NCBI RefSeq assembly: GCF_020966755.1
Contig: NZ_JAJKFT010000004.1
Span: 868,001 to 932,000 of the forward strand
Length of the DNA: 64,000 nucleotides
DNA from: Blastopirellula sediminis
Lineage (GTDB): Bacteria; Planctomycetota; Planctomycetia; Pirellulales; Pirellulaceae
Reading direction: 5' to 3'
Positions 19,749 to 28,691 of the stretch are shown piece after piece. How positions within the stretch are numbered: the stretch's first letter is position 1; every line of letters starts with the position of its first letter. Position numbers and translations under genes: made by a program. The notes beneath the pieces were generated by a model. That model was given only the letters and a program-made list of their open reading frames with translations. It made no database searches and was not told where the DNA came from.

Positions 19749-20927
19749 GTGACCGTGACGCCTGCAAAATCTTCACCCCACGCATCAACGCGGATCCGCG
19801 TAGCGCTGGTAATCACCGAATTGGAAGTCGGCGGGGCCGAGCGATGCCTGGCCAATTTGGCGACGCGGCTAGATCGGACTCGGTTCGACGTGGCGGTGAT
19901 TTCGCTGGCCTCGCGACCGGCGCCGGGACGGGACGTCCTGGTTCGACAGTTGGAAGAGGAGGGGATCGGCGTCACCTTTTTAAACTGCGACTCGAAGTGG
20001 CGATTGCCGATTGCCGTTCGCCGATTGTCTCGCCTGCTCAGCGCCGCGAGTCCTCACGTCGTCCATAGTTTTTTGTTTCATGCCAACGTTGCGTCCAGTA
20101 TGGCGATGGGGCGACGACGGAAGAGTAAACTGATTCACGGATTGCGGGTTGCCGAACAAGGCTCATGGCGGCGATGGCTGCAAAGTCACTATGCGAAAAA
20201 AGCGGATCTGACGCTGGTCGTCAGTCGCAAGCTGAAGCAGTTCGCACGCGACGTGTTGCAGGTCCGATCGCTCGTCACTCCCAACGGAATCGACCTGGTC
20301 GAGTTCGACGAGCAGACGACCCAAGACATCGGCATGAAACAAGTCGACGGACGAAAACGAATGATCGCCGTCGGTCGATTGGATCCGCAAAAGGGGTTCG
20401 ACTGGCTGCTCGACACGCTCCGCGATTTTCTCTTGGGAAGCGACGATTGGGAGCTGCAAATTGTCGGCGCCGGACCGCAAGAGAATGCGCTGAAGGACCA
20501 AGCGAGGAAGCTGCATCTGATCGATCGCGTGCAGTTTTTGGGGCGTCGCGCGGACGTGCCGCAGCTGCTATCGGACGCTGATCTTTTCCTGCTCTCGTCG
20601 CGCTGGGAGGGAATGCCCAACGCGCTGATCGAAGCGATGGCGGCTCGCTTGCCGGTCGTCGCAACCGATGTGGAAGGAGTCGCTCAGCTGCTGGGACCGC
20701 TGCACGCGGCGCAGCTATCGCCGGCCGGAGACGCGGAAGAGTTCGTCAATCGCGTCAGCGTGCTAGCAGCGGACGCCACTTTGCGCGTCGAGTTGGGTGA
20801 AGCGAATCGTGCACGGGTCGAGTCGCATTTTACGCTCGACAAGATGGTGAAGCGGCATGCGAAAGTCTATCGCTGCGCAGCGCGATCGCTTGATAGCGTG
20901 CTAGCGTCGCCGCCTGAAAACCGCTGA
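19749..20927 (+). CDS. family 4 glycosyltransferase
   Basis: This is a retaining GT-B glycosyltransferase of 392 residues. The N-terminal half opens with VALVITELEVGGAERCLANL, typical of family 4, and the C-terminal half has VGRLDPQKGFDWLL, VQFLGRRADVPQLL and the E-x7-E donor-binding motif in SRWEGMPNALIEAM. It probably adds a sugar to a lipid or polysaccharide intermediate. The start is GTG at 19749, with a second GTG six bases on as an alternative. No other polysaccharide genes adjoin it. No membrane helix is seen. Confidence 0.87.
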   Translation: MTVTPAKSSPHASTRIRVALVITELEVGGAERCLANLATRLDRTRFDVAVISLASRPAPGRDVLVRQLEEEGIGVTFLNCDSKWRLPIAVRRLSRLLSAASPHVVHSFLFHANVASSMAMGRRRKSKLIHGLRVAEQGSWRRWLQSHYAKKADLTLVVSRKLKQFARDVLQVRSLVTPNGIDLVEFDEQTTQDIGMKQVDGRKRMIAVGRLDPQKGFDWLLDTLRDFLLGSDDWELQIVGAGPQENALKDQARKLHLIDRVQFLGRRADVPQLLSDADLFLLSSRWEGMPNALIEAMAARLPVVATDVEGVAQLLGPLHAAQLSPAGDAEEFVNRVSVLAADATLRVELGEANRARVESHFTLDKMVKRHAKVYRCAARSLDSVLASPPENR

Positions 20928-21063
20928 AAAATTCTCCAAGAAATCTTTTCCGACGTAGCGCGTAGCGGCGTCATTCTTTAGGCGTGCTAGCGATAAATGC
21001 TAGCGGCCATGCTTGGCGAAAACGAAGGTTGACCCGTTCGTAACGATTCTTACCTTTAGGCAA

Positions 21064-21226
21064 ATCGTCATTGAACGATCTCGATTACGACGTCCGTCCG
21101 TTCGTCATGTTGGGGGGAAGGAATCTCCCGGTGCGGCGAACTGTGGGCGAAGCGGCAAGTGCAGCGGCCGACTTCGCCAACCTCGCCGATGCCGGGCGCA
21201 TGGATGCGCCTGCGGCGAGGTTTTTT
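21064..21226 (+). ncRNA. candidate structured small RNA or leader
   Basis: A weak promoter-like TTGACC lies at 21029-21034. Downstream is a stem formed by GGCGAAG and CTTCGCC in the 21146-21178 region, and then the intrinsic terminator at 21181-21226. No convincing protein frame covers it. It does not match the cores of 4.5S RNA, RNase P RNA, tmRNA or 6S RNA that I know. It could be an independent sRNA or a leader that attenuates rsmH. Confidence 0.35.
21181..21226 (+). terminator. Rho-independent terminator
   Basis: CCTCGCCG pairs with CGGCGAGG around an inner GGCGCA/TGCGCC stem, followed by six T. It lies 260 bases before rsmH and is not downstream of a recognised gene; the glycosyltransferase ends 253 bases earlier. 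Confidence 0.8.
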
Positions 21227-21254
21227 CTTTTCGAAGCGACGTCCCATTTCCAGG

Positions 21255-21395
21255 GTAGGCTGGGTCAAGACCCAGCACAAAGGATCTGGAATCCAAGGCG
21301 AACGACGATATTCGTTGTGGGTTGGGAAGTGATTCTTTCGTGCGGGCGAAACTCTTGCCGCCGACTTAAATTTGCTGGGTCGCGACCCAGCCTAC
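21255..21395. repeat. nested-palindrome repeat, family D
   Basis: The left arm 21255-21281 and right arm 21371-21395 are inverted copies of a unit GTAGGCTGGGTCnnGACCCAGC. Each arm is itself a palindrome (CTGGGTC/GACCCAG). The 89-base interior shows no gene. Confidence 0.75.
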
Positions 21396-21485
21396 GCCTG
21401 CTAACCACTGTTCACCAGACGGCGATCAGGTAAGCTGGAAGGACGAAATTCTCCCTGTTTTTCCGCACTTTTTCGCACTTGGCAC

Positions 21486-22364
21486 ATGACTTCGACCGTT
21501 CACGTTTCCGTCCTCCCGCAAGAGGTGATCGAATATCTCGATCCGCAACCGGGGCAGATCTTTGCTGACGGAACGCTAGGTGGCGGCGGGCATACGCGGC
21601 AACTGGCCGAACGCGTTGGGGACACCGGTTTGGTGATTGCCTGCGATCGCGACCTGGCGGCCATTGAGAGAGCCGAGCAGTCGCTGCGCGGCCTGCCGAT
21701 CAAAGTGACGCAGCGCAACTTCAGCGAGCTTCCTAGCGTCCTTAAAGAGCTCGAGATCGACCAGATCGACGGGCTGCTGTTGGACCTCGGACTTTCGAGC
21801 GATCAGTTGGCCGATCGTAATCGCGGTTTCAGCTTCGACTCCGATGGCCCGCTCGATTTGCGGTTTGACGACACGGAGGGAGATACCGCCGCTGACCTGG
21901 TGAATCTGTTGTCGGAGAAGGACCTGGCCGACGTCATTTATCAGAACGGCGAAGAGCGATTGAGCCGCCGGATCGCCAAGAAGATCTGTCTGCGGCGGAA
22001 GGAAAAGCCGTTTCTGCTAGCAAACGATTTGGCCGAGTTGTGTGCTAGCTGCTATCCGGCTCGTGGGGCGAAAGAACGGATCCATCCGGCGACGCGCACG
22101 TTTCAAGCGCTGCGCATTGCCGTGAACCGAGAGCTCAGTTCGCTTGAAAGCATTCTGAAGACGGCGCCCGATTTCGTCCGCGTAGGCGGCAAAATCGCCA
22201 TCATCAGCTTCCACTCCCTGGAAGATCGGCGAGTAAAAGAAGCGTTTCGCGAAGATCCACGCCTCGAACCGGTGACCAAGAAGCCGATAATCCCTAGTGA
22301 GGAGGAGATTTTACGGAACCCTCGCAGTCGCAGCGCCAAGTTGAGAGTGGCGCGGCGTACGTAG
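21486..22364 (+). CDS. rsmH: 16S rRNA (cytosine1402-N4)-methyltransferase
   Basis: RsmH (formerly MraW) methylates C1402 of 16S rRNA using SAM. The N terminus HVSVLPQEVIEYL, the SAM-binding loop DGTLGGGGHTRQL, the RGFSFDSDGPLDLRFD tract, and HPATRTFQALRIAVNREL and FHSLEDRRVK near the end are all diagnostic. Length 292 is normal. In most bacteria rsmH opens the division/cell-wall cluster. Here it is followed by a LysM protein, with no ftsI or mur genes, in keeping with planctomycetes that lack much of the canonical peptidoglycan and division set. Confidence 0.96.
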   Translation: MTSTVHVSVLPQEVIEYLDPQPGQIFADGTLGGGGHTRQLAERVGDTGLVIACDRDLAAIERAEQSLRGLPIKVTQRNFSELPSVLKELEIDQIDGLLLDLGLSSDQLADRNRGFSFDSDGPLDLRFDDTEGDTAADLVNLLSEKDLADVIYQNGEERLSRRIAKKICLRRKEKPFLLANDLAELCASCYPARGAKERIHPATRTFQALRIAVNRELSSLESILKTAPDFVRVGGKIAIISFHSLEDRRVKEAFREDPRLEPVTKKPIIPSEEEILRNPRSRSAKLRVARRT

Positions 22365-22446
22365 GCATGCGGGGAATTGGGCTTGAGTCAAACCTCGACT
22401 CCAGCTAGCGTCGACTGCCGACCGAAGAAGGAGGCGGTCGCAAGGA

Positions 22447-24006
22447 GTGAATATCGTGCGCAGGGAAGCTCGAATTGGATTTGCGATCGTCGGCTGTCTG
22501 GCCGCGATCCTCATGTACGCTGCCGTCAAGCGTATGTGGCTTCTTGCGCAGGTCGCCCGCGACGACTCGCCGGCGCCAACCATTCCTGTCGCTTCCATCT
22601 CCGCCAAGAGCGCCCTAGAGCCGGTCATTACTCTCCCCGAACAGCCGACCTCGACCGCCGTCTATCAAGAGCCAAGCGTCGCAGACGCCGACCCCAATAA
22701 ATCAGCCGTTCCATTCCCGTCGCGGTTCGCCATTCCGATGAACGGAAACGAAGAGGCGGAACAAGTCGCCGCGGCTGCCACGGAACATCCGCCAGCGGAC
22801 GAACTACCAAAGTCGCCGGTCGCCGTCGATACGACGCCGATCGAAGCCGCTCCTCCGCTCGGACGATTCTCGAGTCGCTTCTCCGCTGCACCTGTAGCGG
22901 AGCCTGCATTGCCTGCTCCGGCGCAAGAAACGGAGACGCCGCAGCCAGAAGCGATGGCGTCGCTCGCCGCCGATTCGGTCGCCGCGATCAAGTCTCGCTT
23001 CTCGACCACTCCCGCGCCGGCGCCGAAAGCTACAGAAGAGAAATCGAACGCCAACAACCCGATGCCGATCATGTCGAGCGCCGGATCGCTCTTGGGTTCG
23101 CTCGCGTCGCGACTGGCCAGCAACATGACGTCGTCGCAGTCGGCGGAGCCGGAAACGACGGAATCGCTCGCGCCGACCGTTACGTTGCCGTCGCAGCCAA
23201 CGGCCGCGCCGCAGCCGACCGCCGTCGCCGAAGCGCCGCAGCCAGAAACAGGCTCGCAGGCTTCGCTCCGCATCGTCGGCGAAAAGCCGAGCGAGCCGCA
23301 GCCGGAAACGCCGCCGGAAGCGAAGCTGATCAAGCCGGCGCCGATCGTCGAAGCGCAGCCGCTTCCTTCACGCCCGGTCGTCACCGCTGCGCCGCGCGAC
23401 ATGCCGACGACGACTCGGCCAACCTGGCAGGCCGGCGAAACGAAGATCGAACCAGTCGCCACCCCGGTCGCGACGACGCCGCAGCCGCAACCGCGACTGA
23501 ATCGCGCGTTCGCATCGACCGCCGCGTCCGCGTCGATTCCGACAACGAACTACGTGCCGGCGCAAAACGCCAGCTCGACGAAGGTGGTCACGACCGACGA
23601 CGCGATGCCGCACCGCTTGCCGCCGACGATCGAAGTTTCGAGCGACACTGACAAAGGCGTTACCAAAGAAGCTGACCCGGCATGGGTTCAGCAGATGATC
23701 CAAAGCGGCAGTTTTATTCCTGGCCAGCGATTCGTCCCGACGCAGACGCCGCAGCCGCTGCCGATCGGTCAGCAATCGGCGCAGCCACTCGCCAATCCTG
23801 CCCAGCCGCCGGCCACCGCGATTACGCCGACGCAAACGCAACCGACGACCTACGTCGTCCAGCCAGGGGACGACTTGGCGACGATCGCTCGTCGCACCTT
23901 AGGCGACGCCGCACGCTGGGGCGAACTGTTTCGCTTGAACCGCAATGTGATCGGCGATTATCCCGATCAGATGAAGCCGGGGATGACGTTGCGGTTGCCG
24001 CAGTAA
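22447..24006 (+). CDS. membrane-anchored LysM-domain protein with long Pro/Ala-rich linker
   Basis: The 519-residue product has an N-terminal membrane helix (residues about 10-30, IGFAIVGCLAAILMYAAV) and a disordered Pro/Ala/Thr-rich region of about 400 residues. Inside it SRFSTTPA/SRFSAAPV-type stretches recur. The C terminus is a LysM module (YVVQPGDDLATIARRTLGD, ending TLRLPQ), which binds N-acetylglucosamine-containing glycans such as peptidoglycan. The start is GTG at 22447, with AAGGAGG upstream; GTG at 22456 is an alternative. It lies 82 bases after rsmH and is probably co-transcribed, so it may take the place of the small FtsL-like protein found after rsmH elsewhere. Confidence 0.82.
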   Translation: MNIVRREARIGFAIVGCLAAILMYAAVKRMWLLAQVARDDSPAPTIPVASISAKSALEPVITLPEQPTSTAVYQEPSVADADPNKSAVPFPSRFAIPMNGNEEAEQVAAAATEHPPADELPKSPVAVDTTPIEAAPPLGRFSSRFSAAPVAEPALPAPAQETETPQPEAMASLAADSVAAIKSRFSTTPAPAPKATEEKSNANNPMPIMSSAGSLLGSLASRLASNMTSSQSAEPETTESLAPTVTLPSQPTAAPQPTAVAEAPQPETGSQASLRIVGEKPSEPQPETPPEAKLIKPAPIVEAQPLPSRPVVTAAPRDMPTTTRPTWQAGETKIEPVATPVATTPQPQPRLNRAFASTAASASIPTTNYVPAQNASSTKVVTTDDAMPHRLPPTIEVSSDTDKGVTKEADPAWVQQMIQSGSFIPGQRFVPTQTPQPLPIGQQSAQPLANPAQPPATAITPTQTQPTTYVVQPGDDLATIARRTLGDAARWGELFRLNRNVIGDYPDQMKPGMTLRLPQ

Positions 24007-24024
24007 CGCTGCGTCGTCGATCTA

Positions 24025-24813
24025 TTACAACCGATCGAGCAGATCGATCGAGTTCCATTCCTCCTCCGTTAACCATCGTTGGTCGTAGGCAATCCTCGTA
24101 GTCGCCCCTTCGGAGTCGAGAATGTAGATGTGCGAGCCCTTTTTGCGTTGGTAGTAATTCAGAAGCTCCGACCCTCGTAGGACGATCGCTTTGGCCTTTC
24201 CTGGGATGACGATTGGCTTGGTAACCGCCTGCCCTAGCTGAATCTCGCCTTGGGGAAATTGGACGTTCAAACCCGGTACGCTCTCTCCATCTCGCCAATC
24301 GTCCTCGACTGCCGCGGCGGCGTCGATGAAGCAACAGAGTCGGGCATGCGAAGTGAACTTGAAGCACTCGCTACGCCAATTCTCGTTGTAGCGGAGGGCG
24401 ATTCGGTAGTCGTCCAGATCAAAGTCATCGCGATAGAAGAAGAGGTGGAGGCCGTTCGTCTCTTCCGTGACGCGCGTGCCATCGTCGCGGCGGATTTCGC
24501 GAATCTCTTTGGCGTTGTATCGCCGGACGTCGTCATAGACCTTTCGCAGGTTCGCCAGAAACTGCTTGTCGGCGATTTCGACGGTCGCTTTCTCGTAACC
24601 GGCGTAGCCGCAGAACGCCATCTCAAAGGTATCGCGAAGGGAATAGTCCCAGACGTACGGCGGCTGTCGTTTCTCCAGTGAGTCGAGCAACTCTTCGGTC
24701 ACCGTCACATGAAAGAAGGCGTCGCCGGGCATGAAGTAGTTGTTGCTGGCGCGGCTGTAACTGGCGGCGAATAGCAGCAGAGCAAGAGGTGTGAGAAGTT
24801 GCAGGATACGCAT
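24025..24813 (-). CDS. exported protein of unknown function
   Basis: I do not recognise this 262-residue protein. ATG at 24813 gives a clear signal peptide (MRILQLLTPLALLLFAASYS, cut near SRAS) and has GGAG upstream; an earlier in-frame ATG at 24837 is possible. The mature part is mixed alpha/beta and rich in charged and aromatic residues, with two close cysteines in SHARLCCFID and no known catalytic motif. It converges with the LysM gene, 18 bases away, so a shared termination zone is likely though no hairpin is obvious. Confidence 0.65.
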   Translation of the reverse strand: MRILQLLTPLALLLFAASYSRASNNYFMPGDAFFHVTVTEELLDSLEKRQPPYVWDYSLRDTFEMAFCGYAGYEKATVEIADKQFLANLRKVYDDVRRYNAKEIREIRRDDGTRVTEETNGLHLFFYRDDFDLDDYRIALRYNENWRSECFKFTSHARLCCFIDAAAAVEDDWRDGESVPGLNVQFPQGEIQLGQAVTKPIVIPGKAKAIVLRGSELLNYYQRKKGSHIYILDSEGATTRIAYDQRWLTEEEWNSIDLLDRL

Positions 24814-24919
24814 GTTGGGGCTCCCGGAGATGAGCATTGAGTGCCAGGAGTATCGTACTACGCGGCGGGAAGAGCCGCCATGAATTGGCGCAAAGCGGCC
24901 CAGTTATGTGGCGCGCACG

Positions 24920-24950
24920 AAAAAGGGGATCTCATCAGAGATCCCCTTTT
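24920..24950 (-). terminator. Rho-independent terminator of the DUF1571 gene
   Basis: The stem GGGGATCTC/GAGATCCCC is flanked by five A on the left and four T on the right. Read on the minus strand it ends in a T-run 27 bases after the DUF1571 stop codon. Confidence 0.88.
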
Positions 24951-24976
24951 CGATGTTCGATCTACAACCGCTTCGA

Positions 24977-25867
24977 CTAGAACGCGTAGTTCGGGTTCTT
25001 CGTGTCGAAGTCGGTGTCGGTGAAGCCGTTGTTCAGCTTCAGGTTGCTGTAGGTGTATTCTTCAAACAGCATCGGCTGATCGCCGGCCTTTTTGGGCCAA
25101 TCCCAAGCGGCGTAGCGAATCGGCAGTTGCAGTTCGTCGTCGATAAAGATGTGGGCTTTGTGGAAGCGGAAGTTCGATCGCGGGGTCGGGTGGATCACTT
25201 CGATCGCGGTGCAGACCCGATCGTTGATCTTGGCGCCCTGGTAGAACTTCACTTCGCATTCGCCGTAACGCATGTCTTCTTCGGCCACTTCGATCAAGCG
25301 GACGATCAGGTTGCGGATGCCGATCTCGGTGATCGGATAGCGGTTGTTCCGCATCGCGAGCATGCCGTTCGGATCGAGCGGAACCGTGACCAACTTCAAG
25401 AGGTTGCCCCCTTCGTGCGCGATCAGGTTGCCGTTGTTGTGACCTTTGACGTAGACCACTTCACGGCCCTTGATGTTGGCCGGTGCGACGAATCGCATGT
25501 AAACGCTGAACGGCGTGACGACGGAGCCATTGCCGTCGACCTGTTCGTTGCGGATCTTGGTGTACATGTACTCGGGATCGAGCACTTTGCCGCTGATCTG
25601 TTCGCGCTTGACCAGCGTGCATTCGTAGTCGCGGACCGATTGATCGATCCGGTCGAGGGCTCGCTTGGCCAATTCGACCGCCGGGGTCAGCGGATGCTGG
25701 GCGGCGACCTGTTGAGTCGCGTTGGGGTTGTTGGAAACGCGGTAAACCGGTTCCTTCATGTTGCTGCGGCCTTCTTCGCCACGAAGCAAAGAGGCGGCGC
25801 CCAGCGTCAGCGCCGGGGCGGCCAACAGTAGTCGGCGTCGCGATAGAGTAGGCTCGGCCATCTTCAT
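24977..25867 (-). CDS. DUF1571-family exported protein with Tat-like signal
   Basis: The N terminus SRRRLLLAAPALTLGAASLL is a twin-arginine-type signal, implying export in a folded state. The mature region carries the features of DUF1571 proteins common in planctomycetes: a helical lead (ALDRIDQSVRDYECTLVKRE), VYMRFVAPANIKGREVVYV, MRNNRYPITEIGIRNLI and the closing LFEEYTYSNLKLNNGFTD. That fold is related to lipoprotein-carrier-like (LolA/LolB) beta barrels, but function is unproven. The start may be either of two adjacent in-frame ATGs (25867 or 25861). It is monocistronic with its own terminator. Confidence 0.82.
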   Translation of the reverse strand: MKMAEPTLSRRRLLLAAPALTLGAASLLRGEEGRSNMKEPVYRVSNNPNATQQVAAQHPLTPAVELAKRALDRIDQSVRDYECTLVKREQISGKVLDPEYMYTKIRNEQVDGNGSVVTPFSVYMRFVAPANIKGREVVYVKGHNNGNLIAHEGGNLLKLVTVPLDPNGMLAMRNNRYPITEIGIRNLIVRLIEVAEEDMRYGECEVKFYQGAKINDRVCTAIEVIHPTPRSNFRFHKAHIFIDDELQLPIRYAAWDWPKKAGDQPMLFEEYTYSNLKLNNGFTDTDFDTKNPNYAF

Positions 25868-26121
25868 TCTCCCTGATATTCTTGCGTCACGCGGCTTCCA
25901 TGCGTCGCGTTGGGACTCGTGTACGTTTGATTCGTAACGACCGGGGCGTCGGTTCGCCGGGACCAGCCGAAATTTCGTCGGCTTTTCGGTCTTATCGCCC
26001 TACCGCAGCGGAAAAATTACAATAACTGCGCGGACCGGCAAGGATTGCCTAAACCCACGTTTAACCGATCCAGTCGCTAGAGTCTACCGAAACCATCCAA
26101 AATTGTGGAGAGAGAAACTCG

Positions 26122-26775
26122 GTGTTAGAAATCGACGCTGTCATCAGTATGCCCTTTGACGAGAACACTTACATCGTCCGCAACGAGGGCGCAAGCGACT
26201 GTCTGGTGGTCGATCCAGGCTTGGAGCCGGGCAAGATTCTCGACTTTTTGAAGCAGCATCAGCTGACGCCGGTCGCGATTCTGAATACGCACGGCCACAG
26301 CGATCACATCGGCGGAAATGCCGCTCTCAAAAGGACTTACCCCGACGCGCCCCTGATTATTGGCCGCGGCGACGCCGAAAAACTGACCGATCCGCAGAAG
26401 AATCTCTCGGCCGCGTTCGGCGTGGCGCTGATCAGCCCCCCGGCCGATCAGCTGGTCGACGAAGGGGACGTCCTTGACCTGGCCGGGATCAAGCTGGAAG
26501 TTCGCGAAGCTCCTGGCCACTCCGTTGGACACGTCGTATTCATCATCCATGATGCGAAAGCGATTTTAGGGGGGGACGTCCTTTTTGCCGGCAGCATCGG
26601 GCGAACCGACTTCTTCGACGGCGACTTCGGCGCCCTCCGTGATGCGATCCACGACAAACTATTTACCTTGCCGGGGGATTTCGTCGTCTATCCCGGACAT
26701 GGGCCGGAAACGACCATCGCCGAAGAAATCGCCGAGAACCCGTTTGTCGGCAAGCCGGCGGGGTATCGAGGTTAA
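26122..26775 (+). CDS. MBL-fold metallo-hydrolase, glyoxalase II-like
   Basis: This is a metallo-beta-lactamase-fold hydrolase of 217 residues. NTHGHSDHIGGNAAL is the HxHxDH metal motif, EAPGHSVGHVVF supplies the next His, LGGDVLFAGSIGRTDF the bridging Asp, and VYPGHGPETTI the last His. This short form, lacking the C-terminal helical domain of true glyoxalase II, matches YcbL-type enzymes, which hydrolyse thioesters such as S-lactoylglutathione. The start is GTG at 26122 after GGAGAG. It is a single gene, followed by a MITE-like palindrome. Confidence 0.9.
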   Translation: MLEIDAVISMPFDENTYIVRNEGASDCLVVDPGLEPGKILDFLKQHQLTPVAILNTHGHSDHIGGNAALKRTYPDAPLIIGRGDAEKLTDPQKNLSAAFGVALISPPADQLVDEGDVLDLAGIKLEVREAPGHSVGHVVFIIHDAKAILGGDVLFAGSIGRTDFFDGDFGALRDAIHDKLFTLPGDFVVYPGHGPETTIAEEIAENPFVGKPAGYRG

Positions 26776-26783
26776 TACCGAAT

Positions 26784-26968
26784 GGTTAGCCCAGATAGCT
26801 CTCGCTATCTGGGCCGACATCGTCGGCAGGAAGCATTAGTCCGAGCCGAACCAAGCATCGGCACTTCCCACGTCATTTGAAATGGAAGCTGCAGGTCTCG
26901 TTTTCGACCGCTGTCTGATGCTTCCTGCGGCTACGCCGCCCAGATAGCCAGAGCTATCTGGGCTAACC
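26784..26968. repeat. MITE-like nested palindrome, family E (185 bp)
   Basis: The ends 26784-26814 and 26938-26968 are inverted copies (unit GGTTAGCCCAGATAGC...), each of which is itself a palindrome (GCCCAGATAGC/GCTATCTGGGC). Just inside, CGGCAGGAAGCAT is mirrored by ATGCTTCCTGCGG, so the terminal inverted repeats effectively reach about 45-50 bases. The roughly 85-base centre has no open frame of note. Confidence 0.78.
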
Positions 26969-26981
26969 GCTAGTTACACGG

Positions 26982-28691
26982 TTATTCGAGTTGCGTGGGG
27001 CGATCCAGTATCGGCGGCGGCGTCGCCACGGCGACGTGCGCGGGGAAGTAGAGCGTAAAGCGGCTGCCGGCTCCGGGTTGGCTTTCGACGACGATGTCCC
27101 CGCCATGTTCGCGGAGGATCTTTTGGCTGACCGGCAGGCCAAGCCCCGTTCCGCGGTTTCCCTTGGACGACTCGAACGCGGTGAAGATCGCTTCCATCTT
27201 CTCCGGAGGAATGCCGCAGCCGTTGTCGACGACATCGATATTCAGCCGCTGCGCCTGTTCGTCGAGCGAGACCGAAACGTCGACCTTGGCGCCATCGACC
27301 GATTGCGTCGCATCGATCGCGTTGGAGACGACGTTCAGTACGGCGCGGTGAAGCCCCTCGACGTCGAACATCAGCTGAATGTCTTGAGGAAGGGGCGAAT
27401 AGTGGAGCTCGACGCCGAATTCGGCCGCGCGGGCCTGCATCAGTTCGACGACGTCCCCCACGGTATCGTTGATGTTGGCGGCCGAGAGATCCGGCTCACG
27501 CTCTTTGCTGTAAGAGAGCATGTCCATCACCAGGGTCGAGATCCGCTCCTGGTTTCGCTCGACGATTCCCCAACCTTTTTCGATCAAGCCGACGTCGGCG
27601 CCTTTGATCCCTTCTTCGACCAGGTAGCTGCCGCCCCGGATCCCTTGCAGGATGTTCTTCACATGGTGCGAAATCGCGGCGACCGCCTGACCGACGGCGG
27701 CGAGTCGCTCGGACTGAACGACCGCGGAGTAGTAATTGGTGTCTTCGACGGCGAGGGCCGCCTGATGGGCGACCGCGACCATCAGCTTCAGGTGATCGTC
27801 ATTGAAACGTCGCTTTTTCTGCATCGCGACGTCGCCAGGCGCCGTGAACGTATCGAGGTAAATCGCGCCGACGATGCCGTAGCGTCCCTGCATTGGGACG
27901 CAAATCGCCTCGCGAACTCCCTGCGTGATGATGCTGCCGGCCGGGTCCCAGCGGTCATCGTCGCTGGCGTTGGTCGTCAGCACCCCTTCGCGCTTTTCGA
28001 GGACGAAGTCGAGGATCGTCCGGCTGATCACGATCGCCTCGTCGGCGCCTTTGCGGCCAGGGCGGAAGCGGCGGGCTTTCGGCGTGAAGTGCAGCGATTC
28101 TTCGTCGAGCAGCATCACGCAGCCACGGTCGGCGTCGATCCAGTCGAAGACCAACCCCATGATGTAGTCGAGCAGTTGATCGATATCGAGCGTGCGGCTG
28201 ACGGCGAGGGCCGTGTGATACATCAACTGGAGGTTGGCTCGTGCGGCGTTGAACCACTCTCCGGTCGCTCCTCCGGCGCTGGGAAGCATAAAAATCTGGC
28301 TTCCCTCGCTGTGATGGACGGTCCGAATGATCCGCGAGCCGTCGCTGACCATATCTTGCCGAACCAGCGGGTCGCGCTGCGCCTCACGAACTTCGCTCGC
28401 GGTCTCGGCATGGGTGAAGATCATCAACGTCCGTCCGAGTTGGACCCGATCGCCGCTGGTCAGATAACTGCGGGTGATCATTTCGTTGTTGATGTAGCAG
28501 CCGTTTGAGCTTTCGAGGTCGACCAGTTCGTACCGCGGGCCATCCATACGAATTTCCGCATGACGCCGCGAAATCTCGGTATCATGCAGTTGGATCGTAT
28601 TGGTCCGGTCACGACCGATCGTGACGACCGCGTCGTTCAGCTCGAAACGTCTTCCTTGATCGTTGCCCTGAATGACGAATAGGGACGGCAC
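26982..28691 (-). CDS. FHA-GAF sensor histidine kinase
   Basis: The 569-residue cytoplasmic protein has three modules. Residues 1-95 are an FHA phosphothreonine-binding domain (VTIGRDRTNTIQL, EISRRHAEI, LESSNGCYINNE). Residues about 145-320 are a GAF domain, and residues about 330-560 a histidine kinase core. The presumed phospho-His lies in AISHHVKNILQGIRGG. The ATPase boxes are intact: NVVSNAIDA (N), DNGCGIPPEKM (G1) and GTGLGLPVSQ (G2). An FHA domain on a His kinase suggests input from Ser/Thr kinases, which planctomycetes have in number; one is encoded at 46427. No response regulator is adjacent. No membrane segment is seen. Confidence 0.9.
   Translation of the reverse strand: MPSLFVIQGNDQGRRFELNDAVVTIGRDRTNTIQLHDTEISRRHAEIRMDGPRYELVDLESSNGCYINNEMITRSYLTSGDRVQLGRTLMIFTHAETASEVREAQRDPLVRQDMVSDGSRIIRTVHHSEGSQIFMLPSAGGATGEWFNAARANLQLMYHTALAVSRTLDIDQLLDYIMGLVFDWIDADRGCVMLLDEESLHFTPKARRFRPGRKGADEAIVISRTILDFVLEKREGVLTTNASDDDRWDPAGSIITQGVREAICVPMQGRYGIVGAIYLDTFTAPGDVAMQKKRRFNDDHLKLMVAVAHQAALAVEDTNYYSAVVQSERLAAVGQAVAAISHHVKNILQGIRGGSYLVEEGIKGADVGLIEKGWGIVERNQERISTLVMDMLSYSKEREPDLSAANINDTVGDVVELMQARAAEFGVELHYSPLPQDIQLMFDVEGLHRAVLNVVSNAIDATQSVDGAKVDVSVSLDEQAQRLNIDVVDNGCGIPPEKMEAIFTAFESSKGNRGTGLGLPVSQKILREHGGDIVVESQPGAGSRFTLYFPAHVAVATPPPILDRPTQLE

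Larger units (their letters stand above)
20928..21485. other. intergenic region with candidate small RNA and inverted repeat
   Basis: This 558-base stretch precedes rsmH. It contains several GCTAGCG repeats (20940-21005), a candidate small RNA ending in a strong terminator (21064-21226), and the family D nested palindrome (21255-21395). Short open frames here are not convincing. Confidence 0.55.

Noticed and set aside
21071-21433. Protein-coding frame across the candidate small RNA
   Set aside because: It starts at TTG, runs through a strong terminator hairpin and the family D palindrome, and has no protein-like pattern.
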